Shown: positions 49,891 to 59,399, counted from the stretch's first letter. The stretch: DNA of 64,000 nt from Geopseudomonas sagittaria (GCF_900115715.1 NZ_FOXM01000013.1:1-64000), one strand, 5' to 3'. Numbers and translations are program-made. The notes: generated by a model from the sequence alone, not told the origin.

Positions 49891-49984
49891 GGAATGGTCT
49901 CTGCACTCAATTGGTGCGCCAGCTTAGCAGCTGGCGGCGGTGCTGTTGCCGGTCGCGTCGGTGCGCGATGCCTGGCAGGGGTGT

Positions 49985-51880
49985 TCAGGCGTTCACCAGG
50001 CTGGCGCTGGAGGATGCTTCGCTGTTCTGGACGCAGGCCGCGGCCGACTGCGGGCGGCCGAACAGGAAACCCTGCAGGCGGTGGCAGCCGTTGCGGCGCA
50101 GGAAGTCGGCCTGGCGCCGGTTTTCCACGCCCTCGGCGACCACCTGCATGCCCAGCTGTTCGGCGATCACCAGGATGCCGCGCACCAGCGCCACCGACTC
50201 GCGGCAGTCGGGCAGGCCGGCGACGAACTGGCGGTCGATCTTCACCCCGTCGAAGGGGAAGAACTGCAGGTAGGCCAGCGAGGCGTAGCCGGTGCCGAAG
50301 TCGTCGAGGAACAGGGTCAGACCGGCCTGCTTCAGCGCATGCAGGGTGTCGAGGACCTGCTGGTCGGCATCCAGCAGGGTGCTTTCGGTGATCTCCAGCT
50401 CCAGGCGCTGCGCCTGCGGCTGTTCCTCGGCGAGGATCGCCAGCAGCGTGCCGGCGAGGTCGCTCTGGCGGAAATCCAGCGGCGACAGGTTGACCGCGAT
50501 GCCCCAGTCGCGCCCCTCCGCCTGCCACTGGCGCTGCTGGCGGCAGGCCTGGCGGAACACCCAGCGGGTGGCATCGAGGATCAGCCCGGTCTCCTCCAGC
50601 ACCGGCATGAACTGCGCCGAGCCGACCAGGCCGCGACGCGGCGAGTGCCAGCGCAGCAGGGCCTCGAAGGTGCGCTGCTGCCCGCCGTCACGGTCGATCT
50701 GCGGCTGGTAGTACAACTCGAATTCGTCGCGGGCCAGGGCACTGCGCAGCTCGGCCTCGAGCTGGCGGCGCTGTTCGGCGTCGTCGGCCAGGCTGTGATC
50801 GAAGTGGGCGAGGCGGTTGCGCCCGCGGCTCTTGGCCTGGTAGAGGGCGAGGTCGGCGGCCTTGAGCAGCTGGGAGGCGCTGGTCTGGCCGTCGGCATGC
50901 AGGGCGATGCCGATGCTCGGCGTGGTGAACAGCTCGTACTGGCGCACATGGAACGGCTGGCGGAAGGCCAGCAGCAGCTGCTCGGCCACGGCGTCGGCCT
51001 GGCCGGCCAGCTCCGCGGAGAGCAGCACGATGAACTCGTCGCCACCGAGGCGGGCGAGCAGCGCGCCGGGCGGCACGTACTTGCGCAGGCGCTCGGCCAC
51101 GCCGCGCAGCAGCTGGTCGCCGATCTCGTGGCCGAGGGTGTCGTTGATCCGCTTGAAGTGGTCGAGGTCGATGAACAGCAGGGCCTGCGCCTCGCCGCAC
51201 TGCAGGCCGAGCTCGAGGCGGGCGAGCAGATGGGTGCGGTTGGCGATCCCGGTCAGCGGATCGAAGTGGGCGAGATAGTGCAGGCGGTTCTCGGCCGCCT
51301 TGCGGTCGCTGATGTCGCGCACCAGCAGCAGCTGCAGCGCCTGGCCGCTGCGCAGGAAGGGCGTGCACGAGGCTTCCAGCGGGAAGCTGGTGGTGCCGCG
51401 GCGGGCGGCGAACTCGAGGCTGCAGTTGGGCTGGGCGAGCAGGCGGGCCCAGGCGTCCTGGCCGAGCAGCAGGTCGTCGGCGCTCTGCGCGCACAGCTGT
51501 TGCGGCGGGCAGTCGAAGATCTGCGCGGCGGCCGGGTTGGCCGAGTCGATGCGTCCCTGCGGGTCGATCACCAGCATGCCCACCGGTGCGGCGTTGATCA
51601 GGCTGCGCAGCTGCTGCTCGCTGTCGCGCAGGGCGCGGCGCTCGTCCTCGAGCTGGCCGATCATGTGGTTGAGGTGCTGGGCCAGCTGGCCGATGGCGTC
51701 AGCGCCGCCGATCTCGGCGCGCACCAGGTTGTTGCCGGCGGCAAAGGCGTCGGCCACGGCGGCCAGGCTGCTCAGTCGGCGCCTGCTGCGCTGGCGGTGG
51801 TGCAGGCCGAGGAGGATGCCGCACGCCAGCGCCAGGAAGACGAGCAGGGCGAACAGGCCGGGCAGCTGGGGAAGGGGCAT
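49985..51880 (-). CDS. GGDEF-EAL cyclic-di-GMP protein with PAS domain
   Basis: The 631-aa protein begins with one membrane helix (about residues 6-27), a HAMP-like linker (30-85) and a PAS domain (about 88-195). A GGDEF domain with intact GGDEF at 279-283 follows, then an EAL domain with EALLR at 406-410, DDFGTGYASL and AEGVEN. Both catalytic motifs are kept, so it could make and break c-di-GMP; many such proteins favour hydrolysis. I see no RxxD inhibitory site before GGDEF. The signal read by PAS is unknown. Confidence 0.9.
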   Translation of the reverse strand: MPLPQLPGLFALLVFLALACGILLGLHHRQRSRRRLSSLAAVADAFAAGNNLVRAEIGGADAIGQLAQHLNHMIGQLEDERRALRDSEQQLRSLINAAPVGMLVIDPQGRIDSANPAAAQIFDCPPQQLCAQSADDLLLGQDAWARLLAQPNCSLEFAARRGTTSFPLEASCTPFLRSGQALQLLLVRDISDRKAAENRLHYLAHFDPLTGIANRTHLLARLELGLQCGEAQALLFIDLDHFKRINDTLGHEIGDQLLRGVAERLRKYVPPGALLARLGGDEFIVLLSAELAGQADAVAEQLLLAFRQPFHVRQYELFTTPSIGIALHADGQTSASQLLKAADLALYQAKSRGRNRLAHFDHSLADDAEQRRQLEAELRSALARDEFELYYQPQIDRDGGQQRTFEALLRWHSPRRGLVGSAQFMPVLEETGLILDATRWVFRQACRQQRQWQAEGRDWGIAVNLSPLDFRQSDLAGTLLAILAEEQPQAQRLELEITESTLLDADQQVLDTLHALKQAGLTLFLDDFGTGYASLAYLQFFPFDGVKIDRQFVAGLPDCRESVALVRGILVIAEQLGMQVVAEGVENRRQADFLRRNGCHRLQGFLFGRPQSAAACVQNSEASSSASLVNA

Positions 51881-51962
51881 GGGCAGACGGGTCCTGCGAA
51901 GAGGCGTGCCACATTAGCGGAAAGGCTCGCTGAGGAAAATCCTGGCGGAAACCTGTGGGCAT

Positions 51963-51990
51963 AAAAAAGCCCGCCTTGTGGGCGGGCTTT
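51963..51990 (-). terminator. Terminator of ppa
   Basis: Arms AAAGCCCGCC (51966-51975) and GGCGGGCTTT (51981-51990) are followed on the minus strand by TTTTTTAT. It lies 16 nt after the ppa stop. Confidence 0.9.
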
Positions 51991-52006
51991 CCGTAGCGGG
52001 TTCGGC

Positions 52007-52534
52007 TTACTTCTGGTAAGCCGCAACCGCCTTGAGAATCAGTTGGCGGGCTTCTTCGGCGCCGCCCCAGCCTTCGACCTTGACCCACTTGCCCTTCTCG
52101 AGATCCTTGTAGTTCTCGAAGAAGTGCTTGATCTGCTCGATCAGCAGGGCCGGCAGGTCGGTGTATTCCTGCACGTCCTTGTACAGGACGGTCAGCTTGT
52201 CGTGCGGTACGGCCACCAGCTTGGCGTCGCCGCCGGCCTCGTCGCTCATGTTCAGCACGCCGACCGGACGGGCGCGGATCACCGAACCGGGGGCCACCGG
52301 GTAGGGGGTCACGACCAGCACGTCGAGGGGGTCGCCGTCGTCGGCCAGGGTGTGCGGGATGAAGCCGTAGTTGGCCGGGTAGAACATCGGGGTGGCCATG
52401 AAACGGTCGACGAACAGGCAGTCGCTGTCGTGATCGATCTCGTACTTGATCGGCGCGTGGTTGGCCGGGATCTCGATGGCGACGTAGATATCGTTCGGCA
52501 GGTCTTTGCCAGCCGGGATCTTGCTGTAGCTCAT
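52007..52534 (-). CDS. ppa: Inorganic pyrophosphatase (family I)
   Basis: Ppa hydrolyses pyrophosphate and drives biosynthetic reactions forward. The 175-aa protein has the metal-binding motif [10 protein letters not shown] (about residues 65-74) and other active-site acids of the hexameric bacterial type. The start ATG 52534 gives [15 protein letters not shown], the Pseudomonas N-terminus. It has its own terminator. Confidence 0.97.
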   Translation of the reverse strand: MSYSKIPAGKDLPNDIYVAIEIPANHAPIKYEIDHDSDCLFVDRFMATPMFYPANYGFIPHTLADDGDPLDVLVVTPYPVAPGSVIRARPVGVLNMSDEAGGDAKLVAVPHDKLTVLYKDVQEYTDLPALLIEQIKHFFENYKDLEKGKWVKVEGWGGAEEARQLILKAVAAYQK

Positions 52535-52616
52535 GGGTGACTCCAAAGGGTCAGGGCCAAAATTTGGCGCGGATTATAGGCGCATTCGTGCCGATGCGCC
52601 ACGTTGTCGCAGCCGC

Positions 52617-53420
52617 TCAGTGCATGGCCGCCGGCAGGGCGGCGGTCAGCGGGGCGAGGCGGGTCAGCGGGTCCTGGCGGTAGAACGCCTGCAGCTGCGC
52701 GTACACCGCGGGAAAGGCGGCGTGCAGCAGGTCCGGGGCGCTGAAGAAGTATTCGCTGGCGACGGCGAAGAACTCGCCGGGGCTTTCGGCGGCGTAGGGA
52801 TCGATGGCGGTCGCGGCGTCGGGGTCGCGGTCCAGTTCGGCGTTGAGGGCATCGAAGGCCGTCTGCATGGCCTGGGTCCAGTCGCTCAGGCGCATGTTGG
52901 CATGCAGCGGCGGCAGGCCGTTGGCGTCGCCGTTGAGCATGTCCAGCTTGTGCGCCAGCTCGTGGATCACCAGGTTGTAGCCGTCCAGCGTGCCGCTGGC
53001 CGCCACTCCCGGCCAGGCGAGGATTACCGGGCCCTGCTGCCAGGCCTCGCCGCTGCGCTCGTCGTCCCAGACGTGCTCGATGCCCGCCTCGTCGCGGTGG
53101 CGTTGCGGGCTGACGAAGTCGTCGGGATACAGCAGCAGCTGGTGGAAGCCCTGGTACCAGTCGAGATCGGGCAGGTGCAGCAGCGGCAGGCAGGCCTGGG
53201 CGGCCAGGCGCAGGCGCGCGGCATCGTCCAGCGCGACGCCGGGCAGGGCACTCAGGTGCTTGTCGTGGAGGAACAGCAGGCACAGCTCGCCGAGGCGTTG
53301 GCGCTCGGCGTTGTCGAGGCCGGCGAGGATCGGCAGCTCGGCACACACCGCGGCCCACAGTTGCGGGTCGAGCGGATGGCGGGCGAGCAGACGGCGGCGG
53401 CGCCAGTTGCGGAAGAACAC
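52617..53420 (-). CDS. mtfA: MtfA-type zinc peptidase
   Basis: MtfA of E. coli is a cytoplasmic zinc peptidase that binds the glucose-PTS repressor Mlc. The 267-aa protein has the gluzincin site HELAH (His153, Glu154, His157), with a further conserved Glu in the ESPGEFFAVASEYFF segment. The start is not certain. GTG at 53420 gives MFFRNWRRRRLLARHPLD, which resembles the family N-terminus. The frame is open further upstream, but that part is Arg/Pro-rich and overlaps ydbL. Its target in this organism is unknown. Confidence 0.85.
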   Translation of the reverse strand: MFFRNWRRRRLLARHPLDPQLWAAVCAELPILAGLDNAERQRLGELCLLFLHDKHLSALPGVALDDAARLRLAAQACLPLLHLPDLDWYQGFHQLLLYPDDFVSPQRHRDEAGIEHVWDDERSGEAWQQGPVILAWPGVAASGTLDGYNLVIHELAHKLDMLNGDANGLPPLHANMRLSDWTQAMQTAFDALNAELDRDPDAATAIDPYAAESPGEFFAVASEYFFSAPDLLHAAFPAVYAQLQAFYRQDPLTRLAPLTAALPAAMH

Positions 53421-53569
53421 GGCGGACAGTCCCGGTGAGCGGCGAAGGCGATGGCCGATTGTACGCCATCGGTGCCCCGCCGCGGCCGGGCGGGGCGCTC
53501 CTGGGATGGTTCGAACGGATTGCGTTGCTCGGCCCTTGGCGGGCGAGGGGGAGGCAGGACGGCCGGCGG

Positions 53570-53914
53570 CTACTTGCGCCGCCACTGGCCGTCGAGGCGG
53601 ATGAACTGGCCGGGCGCGGTCTTCTCCACCGCCTTCTTGCCGGCCATCGCCTCGACGTCGCGCAGCTGGATGCCGTTCTGGGTGGCCAGCCGCTGGTATT
53701 CGGCACGGCGGGCCTGGTTGATCAGGCGGGCGATCTCGGCGGCCTGGCCGCCGGGCTGGACCACGCCGAGATAGCCATCGGTCTGCTCGCCCAGCTGGCC
53801 GGAAGCCTTGGCGGCCGGCAGGGCGGTCATCGCGCCGGACAGGTCGAGGGCCAGTACCGGCAGGCTCAGGCACAGGCTCAGCAGCAGGGCGGTGATGCGG
53901 GGCGGGAAGGTCAT
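53570..53914 (-). CDS. ydbL: YdbL-family periplasmic protein (DUF1318)
   Basis: The 114-aa protein has a signal peptide (about residues 1-22, ending VLA-L) and a DUF1318 domain with helices ending in a basic C-terminus (DGQWRRK). In E. coli YdbL works with YnbE and YdbH in lipid transport across the periplasm and is thought to control YnbE assembly. All three genes are adjacent here on the minus strand. Confidence 0.88.
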   Translation of the reverse strand: MTFPPRITALLLSLCLSLPVLALDLSGAMTALPAAKASGQLGEQTDGYLGVVQPGGQAAEIARLINQARRAEYQRLATQNGIQLRDVEAMAGKKAVEKTAPGQFIRLDGQWRRK

Positions 53915-53924
53915 GTCGGGCTCC

Positions 53925-54116
53925 TCAGAACAGGCCGCTGGATTCGTCGAGAATGTTGTCCAGCGCCTTGTCGACCTTGATGTAGATCTCGTGCTCGATC
54001 TTCACGTTCAGGTTGATGTTGATCGGCTCCTTGGGTGCGGCCAGCTGCACCGTGGGAGTGCAGGCGCCGAGCAGCAGGCCGAGCAGCAGGGCGGAACCGA
54101 TGTAACGCAGGCGCAT
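53925..54116 (-). CDS. ynbE: YnbE-family outer-membrane lipoprotein
   Basis: The 63-aa lipoprotein has a signal with lipobox LGAC (Cys19) and a short mature part with a beta strand (ININLNVKIEHEIYIKV). That strand could extend the YdbH beta sheet at the outer membrane. It lies 10 nt before ydbL and 17 nt after ydbH in the direction of transcription. Confidence 0.9.
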   Translation of the reverse strand: MRLRYIGSALLLGLLLGACTPTVQLAAPKEPININLNVKIEHEIYIKVDKALDNILDESSGLF

Positions 54117-54133
54117 GCTTGCGGTCTCCCGTG

Positions 54134-56752
54134 TCAGTTGCGCGGCTGCAGGCGTTGCTGCACGCGGCGCTGGATGGCTTCGTTGACCCGTCCGGACAGC
54201 TGCAGGCTGGTCAGCAGGCTGGGCACGTCCTCTTCCAGGTTGATGGTGAAGTTCACCGGCCGGCCGCCTTCCAGCGCCGGGTTGCGGCCGTGCAGACGCA
54301 GGGCCAGCAGCAGCTTGCCCTGTGGATCATAGCTGACCTGGCTGTGCAGCTGATCGTAATGGAAATCCTCGAGGGCCAGGGTGGCCAGTTGCAGGGCCGG
54401 GTTGCTCTGTCCGAAGGCGCGGATGCGTTCGGAATGGAACCGCAGCACCCCGCCCGGCGCGCGCGCCTGCAACTGGCCCTGGTCGATGCTCGGGCCATCG
54501 CTGTCGATCTGCAGCGGCAGCTGGCCGTCGAGGGTGCCGCTGCCAGACAAGCCTTCTGCGGGATAGACCTCGAGCAGTTTGGCCAGTTCCAGGCCGCGCA
54601 CCTGCAGGTTCAGTTGCAGCGGCCGGCGCGCCAGCTCGAGACGGGTCGGCGCAATGCGCAGCTGGCCGCCGAGCAGGCCGCTGTCGGCCTGCCACAGCTG
54701 CAGGCGGCCGGCCAGCGGCTCGGCCAGCGCGGCCTGGTAGTCGGCGCGCAGCTGCAGCGGGCCGAGCGGCACGCCGGGATTGAGGCTGGCCAGGCGCAGG
54801 TCGGGCAGTTCGATGAACAGCTTCGCGCCGCGCAGCTCGGCGGCAAGGCGGGCGTCCAGGCCGCTCAGCTCGCTGCGATCAACGATGCCGCCGACCTGCT
54901 GCAGCTGCAGGTTCAAATCGGCGCTGGGCGCCAGGCTGCCGGCGGCCAGCTGCAGTGTGCCGTTGCCCTGGAGTCGCCCGCCGGTCAGCTCCAGCAGCGC
55001 CGGCCAGTCGCGCAGGGTCTTCGCCAGCGGGTTGCCGCCGGCCAGGTCGATCTCGCCCAGCTTGCCCTGAATATTCACGGCGCCGTTGGCCGGGCGCTGC
55101 AAGCGCAGGTCGAGCGCCAGGCCGGCGTCGTTGCCCAGCTGGCCGTCGAGGCGGCTGCTCGGCGCGCGGGCGTCGAGGCGGCCCTGCCAGCGCCAGCCCT
55201 GGGGCTGCAGCTGCGCCTGCTGCAGGCGGCCGACCTGCACGGCCAGGGGCCCGTGCAGGTGGAAACTGCCGCGCTGCGCGCCGTCCAGGGTCATCTGCAG
55301 TTGCAGGCCTGCCGGAGCGCTGCGCAGCTGTTCGAACTGCAGTCCGGCCTCACGCAGGTCGAGACGGGCGAGGCGCAGCTGCGAGCCGGCCAGCAGCCGG
55401 GCGTCCAGCTGGCGGGCCTCCAGGCGGGCGTCCAGGCGCAGGTCGGCCTGCAGGTCGCGGGCGTCGAGCGGCGTCGGGCGCAGGCGGGCGGCGCTGGCCT
55501 GCAGGCGGCCGCGCTGCAGCTGCACGGCCCAGTCCGGGCGCAGCCAGGCGTGCAGTTCGCCGCCGAGTTCGAGGTTCAGCGGGCCGCTGGCGCTGAGGGC
55601 CAGCTGCAGGGCCAGCGGCGTATCGGCCGGCGCGGCGCTGCTGGATGGCTGCGCCGGCGCGGCCAGCGGTTGCAGCTGCAGGCGCACGCTCTGCGGGCGC
55701 AGCTCGGCGGGCAGCGCCTGCAGCCAGTCGCCCTGCGCCTGCTGCAGCTGCAGGTCGGCGTGCAGCTGGCGGGCCTGCCAGTGGCCGGCACGGCCGAGCA
55801 GGTCGAGGTGCAGTTCGCCCTGCAGCTGACCGACGCCGGCCAGCAGCCAGGGCTTGGGCAGCTGCAGGGCGGCGCGCAGCGGGCCGCTGGCGCCGCGCAG
55901 GGTGGCGGCATCGAGGGCGCCGCCGGCCAGCTGCAGCTGCCAGTCGGCTTGGCCCTGCAGGTCGCGCGGCAGCTCCGGCAGCGGCTGCGCGGGCAGGCTC
56001 AGCCATTCGCCGAGCCACTCGCGCAGCCCGCTGGTCTCGGGCAGCGTGGGCAGCTCGAGGCGGCCCTGCCAGAGGTGGCCGGCGGCGTTGCGGGTCAGCT
56101 GGCTGCGCAGCTGCAGCTGGGGCTGGCCGTCCAGCTCGGCGGCCAGCTGCAGGGCCAGCTCGTCGAGGCGGCCCTGCAGCTCGCCGTGCAGGCGGATGTG
56201 CTGCGGCGGGCGCTGCAGCTGCAGGTCGAACGCCACCGGCAGCAGCGCCGCGCCGCCATGGTCCAGTTCGAGCGCACCCTGCAGCGGGCACTGGCCGCGG
56301 GCGCAGGGCAGGCTGGCGACGAACTGTTCGATGTGGGTGCGCCGTGGCAGCCAGGCCAGCAGCGGCTGCAGCTGCTCGAGGTCGGCGGGGGCGCTGCTCG
56401 GCTCGGCTGCCGGGGCGGTGGCGCCCTGCCAGTCCACTTGCAGGCGCTGCACCTGCAGGGCGGTCAGCTCGGGGCGCGCGGACCAATGCAGCCGCCAGGC
56501 GAGGTCGACGCCTTCGGCCTGCAGGCGCAACTGGCGGCCCTCGGCGGTGTGCTGCTCGACGTCCAGACGCTGCAGGCGCAGGCCGTCGCCCGCCAACGCG
56601 AGGCCCTGCCAGTCGAGGCGGACGATGCCCTGTTGCTGCTGCAGGTGCTGCCACTGTTGCCAGCCGTAGGCGAAGGCGGCCAGCAGGGCGAGCAGCAGGC
56701 CAAACGCCGTCCATCGCAGCATGCGGCGCCAGCGCTGCGGGCGTGCCGCCAT
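54134..56752 (-). CDS. ydbH: YdbH, AsmA-like intermembrane lipid transport protein
   Basis: YdbH is one of three redundant AsmA-like proteins in E. coli (with TamB and YhdP) that carry phospholipid from inner to outer membrane. The 872-aa product has an N-terminal membrane helix (about residues 15-32), a very long region of alternating strands rich in Leu/Gln with repeated LxLxL patterns that fits a beta-taco groove, and a conserved C-terminal part (PVNFTINLEEDVPSLL). ATG 56752 is chosen from GAGG about 8 nt upstream. Size matches E. coli YdbH (879 aa). It heads ydbH-ynbE-ydbL. Confidence 0.88.
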   Translation of the reverse strand: MAARPQRWRRMLRWTAFGLLLALLAAFAYGWQQWQHLQQQQGIVRLDWQGLALAGDGLRLQRLDVEQHTAEGRQLRLQAEGVDLAWRLHWSARPELTALQVQRLQVDWQGATAPAAEPSSAPADLEQLQPLLAWLPRRTHIEQFVASLPCARGQCPLQGALELDHGGAALLPVAFDLQLQRPPQHIRLHGELQGRLDELALQLAAELDGQPQLQLRSQLTRNAAGHLWQGRLELPTLPETSGLREWLGEWLSLPAQPLPELPRDLQGQADWQLQLAGGALDAATLRGASGPLRAALQLPKPWLLAGVGQLQGELHLDLLGRAGHWQARQLHADLQLQQAQGDWLQALPAELRPQSVRLQLQPLAAPAQPSSSAAPADTPLALQLALSASGPLNLELGGELHAWLRPDWAVQLQRGRLQASAARLRPTPLDARDLQADLRLDARLEARQLDARLLAGSQLRLARLDLREAGLQFEQLRSAPAGLQLQMTLDGAQRGSFHLHGPLAVQVGRLQQAQLQPQGWRWQGRLDARAPSSRLDGQLGNDAGLALDLRLQRPANGAVNIQGKLGEIDLAGGNPLAKTLRDWPALLELTGGRLQGNGTLQLAAGSLAPSADLNLQLQQVGGIVDRSELSGLDARLAAELRGAKLFIELPDLRLASLNPGVPLGPLQLRADYQAALAEPLAGRLQLWQADSGLLGGQLRIAPTRLELARRPLQLNLQVRGLELAKLLEVYPAEGLSGSGTLDGQLPLQIDSDGPSIDQGQLQARAPGGVLRFHSERIRAFGQSNPALQLATLALEDFHYDQLHSQVSYDPQGKLLLALRLHGRNPALEGGRPVNFTINLEEDVPSLLTSLQLSGRVNEAIQRRVQQRLQPRN

Positions 56753-56921
56753 CGGGGTGTCCTCGTGTCCGTTGCGGGTTTCCGCCAAGGGTGGCCCGCC
56801 TGTCCGCCGGGGGCAAGCGGCCGGCGCCCGGAATTGTTGCCCTCTGCCTGTTGTCCATGGGGGGCTGTGCTAACCTGCGCGACAGTTTTCCGGGCTGCGC
56901 CGCCCGTATTCGAGGTCATCC

Positions 56922-58274
56922 ATGCATATCCACATTCTCGGCATCTGCGGCACCTTCATGGGCTCGCTGGCGGTGCTGGCCAAGGAACTCGGCCACCGCG
57001 TCACCGGCTCCGACGCCAACGTCTACCCGCCGATGAGCACCCAGCTGGAGGCCCAGGGCATCCAGCTGACCCAGGGCTACGACCCGGCGCAGCTCGACCC
57101 GGCGCCGGACCTGGTGGTGATCGGCAACGCCCTGTCGCGCGGCAACCCGGCGGTCGAGCATGTGCTCAATACCGGCCTGCCCTACGTCAGCGGCCCGCAG
57201 TGGCTGGCCGACCACGTGCTGCAGGGCCGCTGGGTGCTGGCGGTGGCCGGCACCCACGGCAAGACCACCACCAGCAGCATGCTGGCTTGGGTGCTGGAAG
57301 ACGCCGGGATGAGCCCGGGCTTTTTGATCGGCGGCGTGCCGCAGAACTTCGCGGTGTCCGCGCGCCTGGGCGGCACGCCGTTCTTCGTGGTCGAGGCCGA
57401 CGAGTACGACAGCGCCTTCTTCGACAAGCGCAGCAAGTTCGTCCACTACCGCCCGCGCACCGCGATCCTCAACAACCTGGAATTCGACCACGCGGACATC
57501 TTCCCGGATCTGGCGGCCATCGAGCGGCAGTTCCACCACCTGGTGCGGACCATTCCCGGCCAGGGCCTGATCATCCGCCCGGCTGGCGAAGCGGCGCTGG
57601 CGCGGGTGCTGGAGATGGGCTGCTGGACCCCGGTGCAGACCACCGGCGCCGGCGGCCAGTGGCAGGCCCGCCTGCTCAGCGAGGACGGCTCGCGCTTCGC
57701 GGTGCTGTTCGAGGGCGCCGAGCAGGGCACCGTCGACTGGGAGCTGACCGGCCAGCACAACGTCGCCAACGCCCTGGCCACCCTGGCCGCCGCGCGGCAT
57801 GTCGGCGTGCTGCCGGCGCAGGGCTGCGCGGCGCTGAGCGGCTTCAAGAGCGTCAAGCGGCGCATGGAGAAGGTCGCCGAGGTCAACGGGGTGACCATCT
57901 ACGACGACTTCGCCCACCACCCGACCGCCATCGCCACCACCCTCGACGGTCTGCGCAAGCGCGTCGGCAGCGCGCCGATCATCGCGGTGATCGAGCCGCG
58001 CTCCAACTCGATGAAGCTCGGCGCGCACCGCGACGGCCTGGCCGCCTCGGTGAACCTGGCCGACCAGGCGATCTGGTACGCGCCGGCCAACCTCGGCTGG
58101 GACCTGGCCGCCAGCGTGGCCGGGGCGACGGTACCGAGCGCGGTGTGCGACTCGCTGGAAGCGATCATCAGCACGGTCAAGGCCTGCGCGACTCCCGGCA
58201 CCCAGGTGGTGATCATGAGCAACGGCGGCTTCGGCGGCCTGCACGGCAAGCTGGCTGACGCATTGGCCCAATAA
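56922..58274 (+). CDS. mpl: UDP-N-acetylmuramate:murein tripeptide ligase
   Basis: Mpl reattaches recycled tripeptide (L-Ala-D-Glu-meso-DAP) to UDP-MurNAc in peptidoglycan recycling. The 450-aa protein has the Mur ligase ATP loop [11 protein letters not shown] near residues 109-119, an N-terminal UDP-binding [11 protein letters not shown], and the C-terminal domain with [10 protein letters not shown]. It is divergent from ydbH and 11 nt before ubiX. Confidence 0.96.
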   Translation: MHIHILGICGTFMGSLAVLAKELGHRVTGSDANVYPPMSTQLEAQGIQLTQGYDPAQLDPAPDLVVIGNALSRGNPAVEHVLNTGLPYVSGPQWLADHVLQGRWVLAVAGTHGKTTTSSMLAWVLEDAGMSPGFLIGGVPQNFAVSARLGGTPFFVVEADEYDSAFFDKRSKFVHYRPRTAILNNLEFDHADIFPDLAAIERQFHHLVRTIPGQGLIIRPAGEAALARVLEMGCWTPVQTTGAGGQWQARLLSEDGSRFAVLFEGAEQGTVDWELTGQHNVANALATLAAARHVGVLPAQGCAALSGFKSVKRRMEKVAEVNGVTIYDDFAHHPTAIATTLDGLRKRVGSAPIIAVIEPRSNSMKLGAHRDGLAASVNLADQAIWYAPANLGWDLAASVAGATVPSAVCDSLEAIISTVKACATPGTQVVIMSNGGFGGLHGKLADALAQ

Positions 58275-58285
58275 GGAGCATGGAT

Positions 58286-58915
58286 ATGTCGGGACCGGAA
58301 CGTATCACCCTGGCGATGAGCGGCGCGTCCGGCTCGCAGTACGGCCTGCGCCTGCTCGACTGCCTGGTGCAGGAGGAGCGCGAGGTGCACTTCCTGATTT
58401 CCAAGGCGGCGCAGCTGGTGATGGCCACCGAGACCGACGTCGCCCTGCCGGCCAAGCCGCGGGCGATGCAGGCCTTCCTCACCGAGTACACCGGCGCCGC
58501 GCCGGGCCAGGTGCGGGTGTTCGGCCAAGACGACTGGATGGCCCCGCCGGCCTCCGGCTCCAGCGCCCCGGCGGCCATGGTGGTGGTGCCGTGCTCGACC
58601 GGCAGCTTGTCGGCGATCGCCAGCGGGGCCTGCAACAACCTGATCGAGCGCGCCGCCGACGTCGCCCTCAAGGAGCGCCGCCAGCTGATCCTGGTGCCGC
58701 GCGAGGCGCCGTTCTCCAGCATCCACCTGGAGAACATGCTCAAGCTGTCCAACCTCGGCGTGGTGATCCTGCCCGCCTCGCCGGGCTTCTACCACCAGCC
58801 ACAGACCATCGACGACCTGGTCGACTTCGTGGTGGCGCGCATCCTCAACCTGCTGAACATCCCCCAGGACATGCTGCCGCGCTGGGGCGAGCACCACCGG
58901 GTCAGCGAGGACTGA
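58286..58915 (+). CDS. ubiX: Flavin prenyltransferase UbiX
   Basis: UbiX joins dimethylallyl phosphate to FMN, giving the prenylated cofactor used by the UbiD decarboxylase in ubiquinone synthesis. The 209-aa protein has [16 protein letters not shown] near the N-terminus and the conserved [13 protein letters not shown] and [15 protein letters not shown] blocks. ATG 58286 is preferred over 58280 because AAGGAG (58273-58278) is then 7 nt away. The yceK-like gene starts 1 nt after its stop. Confidence 0.95.
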   Translation: MSGPERITLAMSGASGSQYGLRLLDCLVQEEREVHFLISKAAQLVMATETDVALPAKPRAMQAFLTEYTGAAPGQVRVFGQDDWMAPPASGSSAPAAMVVVPCSTGSLSAIASGACNNLIERAADVALKERRQLILVPREAPFSSIHLENMLKLSNLGVVILPASPGFYHQPQTIDDLVDFVVARILNLLNIPQDMLPRWGEHHRVSED

Positions 58916-58916
58916 G

Positions 58917-59204
58917 ATGCGCCGTCTCGCCGCCCTGCTGCTGGCGCCGCTGCTGCTCGGCGGCTGCGCCAGCGTGCGTACCCTCGACGCCGCCAAGCCC
59001 GGTGCGCCGCTGATCTATGCCGGCACCCGCCTGGACTGGTACGCGCTCAACGGCGGCTGCTGCCCGCTGGACCGCTTCGGCGCCGAAGCGCCCAGGCATC
59101 CCGGCCTCGACCTGCCGGCCAGTGCACTGCTGGACACCCTGCTGCTGCCGTTGTCGATTGCCGCCGAGCTGGGGCTGGGACTGCAGGTGATTGGCGGCAA
59201 CTGA
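58917..59204 (+). CDS. YceK/YidQ-family lipoprotein (DUF1375)
   Basis: The 95-aa lipoprotein has a signal with lipobox LGGC (Cys17). Its mature part carries the family pattern YAGTRLDW followed by DLPASALLDTLLLPLSIA, predicted to lie against the membrane. Function of the family is unknown. It follows ubiX by one base, so it is coupled to it. Confidence 0.83.
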   Translation: MRRLAALLLAPLLLGGCASVRTLDAAKPGAPLIYAGTRLDWYALNGGCCPLDRFGAEAPRHPGLDLPASALLDTLLLPLSIAAELGLGLQVIGGN

Positions 59205-59269
59205 GTGGCGGCGGCCAAGGGCGCGGGGGCTTGGGGTGATCGGCGTGGCGTTCGGTGCGCCTTAACATG

Positions 59270-59399
59270 CGCGCAACAATTGCCGCCTAGGATGAAGCCA
59301 AGTTCACGGATGACCGACCATTGCACGGAGTGCAGCCGACAGGATGTCAGCCGGCAGGATGTTGGCATGGTCTAAAAAACCCGCTTCGGCGGGTTTTTT
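59270..59399 (+). ncRNA. Probable RsmA/CsrA-sequestering sRNA (RsmX/Y/Z type)
   Basis: The 245-nt gap after the YceK-like gene holds five GGA motifs at 59290, 59308, 59327, 59342 and 59357. Three lie in the loops of clean hairpins: TGCAC-GGA-GTGCA (59322-59334), GACA-GGA-TGTC (59338-59348) and GCCGGCA-GGA-TGTTGGC (59350-59366). A fourth is in the small TCA-CGGA-TGA loop (59304-59313). Two carry AGGATGT, matching the core preferred by CsrA/RsmA. An intrinsic terminator (59374-59399) follows at once. The 5' end is a guess, from a possible -10 TAACAT at 59263-59268; the -35 is poor and I see no GacA box. Length near 125-130 nt fits RsmX/Y/Z. Confidence 0.72.
59374..59399. terminator. Bidirectional terminator of the sRNA and the MBL gene
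   Basis: AAAAAACCCGC (59374-59384), loop TTCG, and GCGGGTTTTTT (59389-59399) make a symmetric terminator with six T on either strand. It ends the sRNA on the plus strand and the metallo-beta-lactamase-fold gene on the minus strand. Confidence 0.93.

Noticed and set aside
54035-58258. 1407-codon open frame antisense to ydbH and out of frame with mpl
   Set aside because: Runs across two solid genes on different strands and is Gln/Ala/Gly-rich; no domain order. It reflects codon bias only.
59180-59270. GacA upstream activating sequence for the Rsm-like sRNA
   Set aside because: No TGTAAG-N6-CTTACA-like palindrome is present in the likely promoter region.
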